A stretch of DNA of 36,871 bases from ZC4RG35 sp041747855 (lineage in GTDB: Bacteria; Actinomycetota; Acidimicrobiia; Spongiisociales; ZC4RG35). Below the pieces are notes generated by a model. That model was not told the DNA's origin and did no database searches. It saw only the letters and a list, made by a program, of their open reading frames with translations. The translations under genes were made by a program, and so were the position numbers. This document shows positions 32,267-36,871 of this stretch, one piece after another; the first letter of the stretch is position 1, and each line of letters opens with the position of its first letter. The DNA is taken from positions 1 through 36,871 of the forward strand of contig JBGTEJ010000077.1 in NCBI GenBank assembly GCA_041747855.1, in the 5' to 3' direction.

Positions 32267-32308
32267 ACCATGACACTAGGGTCGCCGCAGCACTTCTGTC
32301 ACCAGATC
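32267..32308. promoter_or_regulatory. Divergent promoter with overlapping opposed -10 elements
   Basis: ACACTAGGGT (32273-32282) holds TAGTGT on the minus strand (to the Usp GTG, 6 nt away) and TAGGGT on the plus strand (27 nt before the flavin reductase ATG). The two hexamers share their TA step. Symmetric overlapping -10 elements of this kind are a known basis for bidirectional promoters. Confidence 0.45.
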
Positions 32309-32809
32309 ATGGAACCTGAGCTTCTCAACAAAGTCACCTGGATGATCCCCAATGCCCTCGTCCTAGTCGGCTCGGCAAGTGGCGAAGAGTGGAACGGAAT
32401 GACCACCAGTTGGGTGACCCAACTGAGCATGGAACCGGTCCTCGTCGGCATTGGAGTCGACAACAGCGCGGTGACCCACCGTCTCATCAGTGAGTCGGGC
32501 AACTTCTCGATCAATCTATGGTCATCCGAAGACACCAGGGTCTTCGTCAAGTTCTCCAAGCCCGCGGTCAGGGACGGGAACACCCTGAACGGGCGTCCGG
32601 TGCAGACCGGGATCACCGGTGCCCCCATCTTCGAGGAGGCCATCGCATGGATGGAGTGTGAGGTCCGAGCCTCCCACGACCTCGGAACTCACACCCTGTT
32701 CATCGGGGAGATCGTGGCGGCGGACATCGTCGACGAGGACGCCAGGGCTGCCGCCATGTCCGACACCAGGATGAAGTACGGGGGAGTGAAGAGGGGTGGT
32801 CATCAGTGA
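32309..32809 (+). CDS. Flavin reductase-like protein (FMN-binding split barrel)
   Basis: A 166-aa protein of the flavin reductase-like domain family. ALVLVGSASGEEWNGMTTSW and LSMEPVLVGIGVDNSA are the FMN-phosphate contact region, followed by FSINLWSSED. Members bind FMN and either reduce free flavin for partner oxygenases or act as oxidoreductases. ATG 32309 is chosen because MEPELLNKVTWMIPNALV is the usual family start; ATG 32270 would leave only 3 bp to the divergent Usp start codon. No clear Shine-Dalgarno is seen. Confidence 0.87.
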   Translation: MEPELLNKVTWMIPNALVLVGSASGEEWNGMTTSWVTQLSMEPVLVGIGVDNSAVTHRLISESGNFSINLWSSEDTRVFVKFSKPAVRDGNTLNGRPVQTGITGAPIFEEAIAWMECEVRASHDLGTHTLFIGEIVAADIVDEDARAAAMSDTRMKYGGVKRGGHQ

Positions 32810-32851
32810 GAGCACCTCAGGGCAGGTACCTTACAAACAGCAGGGAGCGGT

Positions 32852-33628
32852 ATGGACGTTTCGGTTGAAGGCAAAGTGGCCGTTGTGACGGGGGCCAGTC
32901 GCGGCATCGGGTTGGCATCGGCACTCGAGTTCGTCCGCAGCGGGGCCAAAGGGGTGGCCATCACCGCTCGCAGCCAGGAGAGTGTCGACGCGGCCGAAGC
33001 GGAGTTGATATCTGCCGGAGTGTCACCCGAGCGGATCCTGGCCCTGGCTGCGCGAGCCGATTCCGAAGAGTCCGCGAACATGGCCGTCACGGCCACAGTG
33101 GAACGCTTCGGGTCCCTCGACATCCTCGTCAACAACGCCGGCACCAATCCGGCGGCGGGAAATCTCATGGAAGTCGACCTGGGCGCCCTCGACAAGACCT
33201 GGGCGGTGAACCTGCGCGCTCCGCTGTTGTGGGTGAGGGCCGCTTATGACGCTTGGATGGGTGACAACGGCGGTTCGGTCCTGAACGTCGCCTCGGTCGC
33301 CGGGCTCCGTCCGAGTCCCTTGATGGGGGCTTACAACATCTCCAAGGCCGGACTGATCCACATGACCCGGCAGTTGGCACATGAGCTGGCGCCGGGGATC
33401 AGGGTCAATGCGGTTGCTCCGGCAGTGGTCCGGACCCGTCTTGCCGGCATGCTCCTCCAGGACGAGGCGATGACCTCCCGGATGCACCCATTGGGGCGGG
33501 TCGGCGAGCCCGAGGATGTGGCCCGTTTGATCGTTTTCCTTTCCTCCGATGCCGCTTCCTGGATGACCGGTGCGATAGTCCCCGTCGACGGAGGAGTCGT
33601 CGGGGCATCGTCATCCGGGATCTCCTGA
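32852..33628 (+). CDS. Short-chain dehydrogenase/reductase (SDR)
   Basis: A 258-aa classical SDR. It has the NAD(P)-binding motif GASRGIG (residues 14-20), NNAG near residue 92, catalytic Ser in NVASVAG, YNISK with Tyr and Lys about residues 161-165, and the C-terminal PVDGG close. It is FabG-like, but the substrate is unknown. The ATG is preceded by GGGAG at a good distance, and TACCTT (32827-32832) may be its -10. Only 1 nt separates its stop from the cofG GTG, so it heads an SDR-cofG-cofH operon; a role linked to F420 is possible but unproven. Confidence 0.92.
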   Translation: MDVSVEGKVAVVTGASRGIGLASALEFVRSGAKGVAITARSQESVDAAEAELISAGVSPERILALAARADSEESANMAVTATVERFGSLDILVNNAGTNPAAGNLMEVDLGALDKTWAVNLRAPLLWVRAAYDAWMGDNGGSVLNVASVAGLRPSPLMGAYNISKAGLIHMTRQLAHELAPGIRVNAVAPAVVRTRLAGMLLQDEAMTSRMHPLGRVGEPEDVARLIVFLSSDAASWMTGAIVPVDGGVVGASSSGIS

Positions 33629-33629
33629 A

Positions 33630-34772
33630 GTGATCCGACATCCCGGTCCCGATCCGGAGATGGCTGTCGCCTACCTGACCGGCAAAGTTCCTGACGGGCC
33701 CCTACTGGCCCATGCCGCCGATTCGAGGGACGAAGGCTGGGGAAAGACGGTCACCTACAGTCGCAAGGTCTTCATCCCACTGACCACGTTGTGTGTCGAC
33801 CGATGCAGCTATTGCACCTTCGCCAAGCCACCTGGGGCGGGTGGCGCCTATCTGGAACCCGAAGAGGTGCTGGCGATCGCCCAGGCAGGTGATACGGCCG
33901 GGTGCACCGAGGCCCTGTTCACCCTTGGGGACCGCCCCGAGGAGAGATGGCCTCAGGCGCGGCAATTCCTCGACGGCAAGGGACTCGGCTCCACGATCGA
34001 GTATGTCGCCGAGATGTCGGCCCTGGTGAGAAACGAGACCCGACTGTTTCCTCATGCCAACCCAGGAATCCTCGACGATGAAGACATGGCGTTGCTCCGA
34101 CCCGCCAACGTCTCGATGGGGATGATGCTGGAGAACATCTCACCGCGGCTCACCGAGACGGGGATGCCCCACCACGGAACCCGGACCAAGCATCCGGCCC
34201 AGCGGGTGGCCACCATTGAAGCCGCGGGAAGGGCAAAGGTTCCTTTCACCACGGGGATTTTGGTCGGAATCGGTGAGACACCCGAAGAGGTCGTCCACTC
34301 CTTGTTTGCCCTCCGCGACCTGGCAGATCAGACGGGCGCCATTCAAGAGGTGATCGTCCAGAACTTCCGGGCCAAAGCTGACACCAGGATGCGCAACTCG
34401 GCAGAGCCGATTCCCAGGTGGTTTGCGCGCGTAGTCGCTCTGGCGCGCTGGATCATGGGGCCGGAGGCGAGCATCCAGGTGCCACCCAATCTGACTGAGC
34501 GGTACGAGATGTACCTCGGCGCCGGAGTCAACGACTGGGGAGGGGTCTCGCCGGTGACCATCGACTGGGTGAACCCTGAAGCGCCGTGGCCGCACCTGGG
34601 AATTCTGGAGGAGAGAACCCGGTTGGCCGGATTTGAACTGCGAGCAAGGCTTCCCGTGTATCCGTCATACATCACAGAGGAGTGGATCGATCGAGATCTT
34701 CTGGAGGCGGTGAGAGCCGCCTCGGATGAACGTGGGCTGGCTGCCATCGATGCCACCATGGGTTCGACATGA
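33630..34772 (+). CDS. cofG: FO synthase subunit CofG (radical SAM)
   Basis: A 380-aa subunit 1 of 7,8-didemethyl-8-hydroxy-5-deazariboflavin synthase, which with CofH builds the FO chromophore of coenzyme F420. The radical-SAM cluster motif is CVDRCSYC (Cys55, Cys59, Cys62; CX3CX2C). Family segments MGMMLENISPRL, VQNFRAKADT and GAGVNDWGGVSPVTIDWVNP are all present. In Mycobacterium and Streptomyces CofG and CofH are fused as FbiC; here they are separate genes. The GTG start follows the SDR stop by 1 nt. The stop overlaps the cofH ATG (ATGA). Confidence 0.96.
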   Translation: MIRHPGPDPEMAVAYLTGKVPDGPLLAHAADSRDEGWGKTVTYSRKVFIPLTTLCVDRCSYCTFAKPPGAGGAYLEPEEVLAIAQAGDTAGCTEALFTLGDRPEERWPQARQFLDGKGLGSTIEYVAEMSALVRNETRLFPHANPGILDDEDMALLRPANVSMGMMLENISPRLTETGMPHHGTRTKHPAQRVATIEAAGRAKVPFTTGILVGIGETPEEVVHSLFALRDLADQTGAIQEVIVQNFRAKADTRMRNSAEPIPRWFARVVALARWIMGPEASIQVPPNLTERYEMYLGAGVNDWGGVSPVTIDWVNPEAPWPHLGILEERTRLAGFELRARLPVYPSYITEEWIDRDLLEAVRAASDERGLAAIDATMGST

Positions 34773-36646
34773 GAGTCACCTTCCTCAGATCCCGTCCTGC
34801 CGACAGTCTCGCCGGGATCACCGCCACCAGCCGACGTCGTGAAGGGACCACGGCCATCGAGATCGAGTCGCCATCCACGGCGGATCTAACAGCCGCTGTC
34901 GAAGGGCGTCTCCTGGTGGTGGCGGGGGATGTCGAGAGCAGCGATGTCGCTGCCTGGACGGTCCTACCTAGTGATGCCCTAGTCCTCGCCCGAAGGGGAG
35001 TCTCTCCCTGGCGCATCACCGTTCGCAACGAGGGCACCATGGAAGTGGTGCTCGACGCCCTGGCCAGGAGTCGTGGCTGGTACCTGAGGGTGAGACGTTC
35101 GGAGGTGACGACGGCATCTCACATGGTCGGGTTGCCCGGCATTGAGGCACAGGTGTCGGTGTTTGTGGACGATGTGGAACAGGCCGTCACAGTCGTCTCC
35201 GAAGGGGCTACCGATCTGGTCCTCCGCGACTGGAGTCTGGAGCGCATAGGGGAGCTGCGTCAGGCTCTGGGTGGCGTGGAGTTGGTCGAAAGGACGGCGT
35301 TGCCTCCGGGTATCGAGATAGACGAAGCCCGCCAGGTCCTCTCGGAGACGGTGTTCACGGTCTGGCTGACCCAGACTGACGCATCTGGTGTGGCTAGGCC
35401 ACGGTACGAGTGGGCGCCGGGGATGGACCTGGCCCCACCGGTCCCGGAACGTCGTCTCTCGGCGGAATGGCCCGACGCACTTTGGATCAATGGATCCGCA
35501 CCGGCTGGTCTGGAAGGTGCGGGGGACCTCTTGCCTGTTCTCGAAAGCAGCCTAGAAGGCGTTCCTCCGACGGTTGACCAGATCGAGGCACTGGTCCTGG
35601 CGAGGGGCGATCAGGTCGACGCCGTGGCCCATGTCGCTGACACGCTGCGTCAGCAGGTCAACGGTGACACGGTCACATACGTGGTCAACCGGAACATCAA
35701 CTACACCAACTTGTGCTACTTCAAATGCGGGTTCTGCGCCTTCTCGAAGGGCCCGAAATCGCTGAACCTGCGGGGCGAGCCCTATCTGATGGGTATCGAA
35801 GAGATCGTGACCAACGCCAGGCAGGCGTGGGACCGCGGGGCCACCGAAGTGACCCTTCAAGGCGGCATTCATCCTGACTTCACCGGGAATTTCTACCGCG
35901 AGGTAGTAGAAGCGATCAAGGCTGAGTTGCCCGGGATGCATATCCACGGGTTCACTCCCCTGGAGGTTTGGCAGGGGGCCCACACCCTCGGGATCCCCGT
36001 CGCCCAGTTCCTGGTGGAACTGAGGGACGCCGGTCTGGGCTCTCTGCCCGGCACCGCGGCCGAGATCCTCGACGACGAGGTGCGTGAGCACCTGTGCCCC
36101 GACAAGATCCGGACCTCGCAGTGGGCCGAGGTCATGATCACCGCCCACGGACTCGGGCTCGGGTCGACGGCCACCATCATGTTCGGGCACATCGACCACC
36201 CCCGGTCATGGGCGAACCATCTCGAGGTGATCCGGGATATCCAGAGGAGGACCGGGGGATTCACCGAAATGGTCCCGCTGCCCTTCGTCCACATGGGCTC
36301 GCCGATATACCTGAGGGGACGGTCCCGGCCCGGGCCGACCTGGGATGAGGTGGTCCTCATCCATGCCGTCTCCCGGATCGCGTTGCACGGACTGGTCGAC
36401 AACATCCAGGCGTCCTGGGTGAAGCTCGGTCTCGACGGCGGCGGAAGACTGCTCGACGCCGGGTGCAACGACCTGGGCGGTACCCTGATGGGGGAGATCA
36501 TCACCCGTTCCGCCGGGGCCTCACACGGCCAGGAAGTCACCCCCGCCGAGTTCCGGGAGACCATAGAAGCTGCCGGAAGGGTCCCGGCGCTCCGCAACAC
36601 CGTTTACGAGATCCTGGAGTCGGCCGAAACGTCCCCAGGGACATAG
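34769..36646 (+). CDS. cofH: FO synthase subunit CofH with a large N-terminal extension
   Basis: A 625-aa protein. Residues about 255-625 are a standard CofH: VTYVVNRNINYTNLCYFKC, radical-SAM cysteines 316, 320 and 323 (CX3CX2C), TLQGGIHPDF and the downstream HGFTPLEV and LPGTAAEIL segments. It adds tyrosine-derived 4-hydroxybenzyl to the deazaflavin precursor. Ordinary CofH is about 370-400 aa, so about 240 N-terminal residues are extra. This part is not a second radical-SAM domain (no Cys motif) and not CofG, which is the preceding gene. It has an alternating beta/alpha pattern; a faint likeness to archaeal-type dehydroquinate synthase II was noticed but is weak. The ATG overlaps cofG by 4 nt, which supports the long start. 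Confidence 0.92.
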   Translation: MRVTFLRSRPADSLAGITATSRRREGTTAIEIESPSTADLTAAVEGRLLVVAGDVESSDVAAWTVLPSDALVLARRGVSPWRITVRNEGTMEVVLDALARSRGWYLRVRRSEVTTASHMVGLPGIEAQVSVFVDDVEQAVTVVSEGATDLVLRDWSLERIGELRQALGGVELVERTALPPGIEIDEARQVLSETVFTVWLTQTDASGVARPRYEWAPGMDLAPPVPERRLSAEWPDALWINGSAPAGLEGAGDLLPVLESSLEGVPPTVDQIEALVLARGDQVDAVAHVADTLRQQVNGDTVTYVVNRNINYTNLCYFKCGFCAFSKGPKSLNLRGEPYLMGIEEIVTNARQAWDRGATEVTLQGGIHPDFTGNFYREVVEAIKAELPGMHIHGFTPLEVWQGAHTLGIPVAQFLVELRDAGLGSLPGTAAEILDDEVREHLCPDKIRTSQWAEVMITAHGLGLGSTATIMFGHIDHPRSWANHLEVIRDIQRRTGGFTEMVPLPFVHMGSPIYLRGRSRPGPTWDEVVLIHAVSRIALHGLVDNIQASWVKLGLDGGGRLLDAGCNDLGGTLMGEIITRSAGASHGQEVTPAEFRETIEAAGRVPALRNTVYEILESAETSPGT

Positions 36647-36664
36647 AGCCCGGGCCCCCTTTTG

Positions 36665-36679
36665 CCGACATCCTGTCGG
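36665..36679 (+). terminator. Hairpin after cofH
   Basis: CCGACA and TGTCGG pair over a 3-nt loop, 19 nt after the cofH stop. No U-tract follows directly, though TTTT precedes the stem and CCTTTA follows a few bases later. It may end the SDR-cofG-cofH transcript; support is weak. Confidence 0.35.
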
Positions 36680-36741
36680 TTCGACCTTTATGCTCCAGCG
36701 CGCGGGCCGTCCTGGTCAGGATCTCAACCGGAGGTAGTTCT

Positions 36742-36871
36742 GTGAATCCACTGGAACCGAGTGCGCGGCTTCTGTTCAAAGCCGCTCTCGCATTGTTCAC
36801 CGTGACGATTGTCATCGGGATCCTCAACGGCATGGATCTGTGGCAGCCATCCCACAACCACTTGCTCACCC
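36742..36871 (+). CDS. 5' part of a membrane protein gene (cut by window end)
   Basis: GTG start with GGAGGT at 36730-36735, 6 nt upstream, the best Shine-Dalgarno site in this part of the window. The visible 43 codons give a short polar N-terminus, a membrane helix (LLFKAALALFTVTIVIGIL), then NGMDLWQPSHNHLLT, and the frame is open to the last base. The His/Asn-rich segment after the first helix is suggestive of a polytopic membrane family, but too little is present to name one. Confidence 0.6.
   Translation, partial: MNPLEPSARLLFKAALALFTVTIVIGILNGMDLWQPSHNHLLT

Noticed and set aside
36648..36655. GCCCGGGC palindrome after cofH
   Set aside because: It has no loop, so it cannot form a hairpin by itself; it is probably GC-composition noise before the better hairpin at 36665.

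Overview
The window is a gene-dense, high-GC stretch with about 29 protein genes, short intergenic gaps, many 4-nt start/stop overlaps and many GTG/TTG starts. The gene set suggests an actinobacterial lineage outside the classical Mycobacterium/Streptomyces group, possibly Acidimicrobiia-like. Support comes from coenzyme F420 genes, a DevS/DevR-type two-component pair, a DUF222-HNH (13E12-type) gene, the error-prone polymerase DnaE2 and actinobacterial-type LexA boxes. The assignment is inference. I saw no tRNA, rRNA, insertion sequence or CRISPR array. No gene-free stretch exceeds about 140 bp.

Layout. 65-4029 (+): fused isobutyryl-CoA mutase IcmF, then a membrane-anchored META-like protein. 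4072-5175 (+): SOS-type promoter and a DUF222-HNH gene. 5259-12031 (+): archaeal-type ValS, a bifunctional salicylyl-CoA 5-hydroxylase/oxidoreductase and an orphan CcmF. 11880-19681 (-): a MoxR cluster made of a coiled-coil membrane protein, a MoxR ATPase, a DUF58 protein and a 1446-aa membrane protein with three von Willebrand A domains. 19775-21388 (-): metallo-beta-lactamase-fold hydrolase, GlsB/YeaQ-type membrane protein and a dodecin-like protein, separated by strong hairpins. 21520-24866 (+): LexA box and dnaE2. 24880-27598 (-): lytic-transglycosylase-like protein, DUF368 lipid-carrier transporter, and a fusion of type II dehydroquinase with an alpha/beta hydrolase. 27740-32809: a mixed-strand stress and redox cluster with a lipoprotein, a putative zinc protein, a PPOX-family flavoprotein, an SRPBCC-like protein, a heme-GAF-type sensor kinase, a DevR-like regulator, a universal stress protein and a flavin reductase. 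32852-36646 (+): SDR oxidoreductase, cofG, and cofH with a large unexplained N-terminal extension. The window ends inside a membrane protein gene.

How the parts work together. Two regulatory circuits can be read from the DNA. First, identical LexA-box cores (CGAACATATGTTC) sit on the start codons of the HNH gene and dnaE2, which predicts joint induction by DNA damage. Second, a DosR-like box lies before the PPOX gene, 2 kb from a kinase that keeps the positions of the DosS heme His and Tyr and from a regulator with a DosR-like recognition helix. A universal stress gene is adjacent, as in the mycobacterial hypoxia locus, but the genes are in a different orientation. Several promoters place a TANNNT -10 element 5-7 nt before the start codon, so leaderless mRNAs look common here.

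The most unusual proteins are the CofH with its extra N-terminal domain, the dehydroquinase-hydrolase fusion and the triple-VWA protein.
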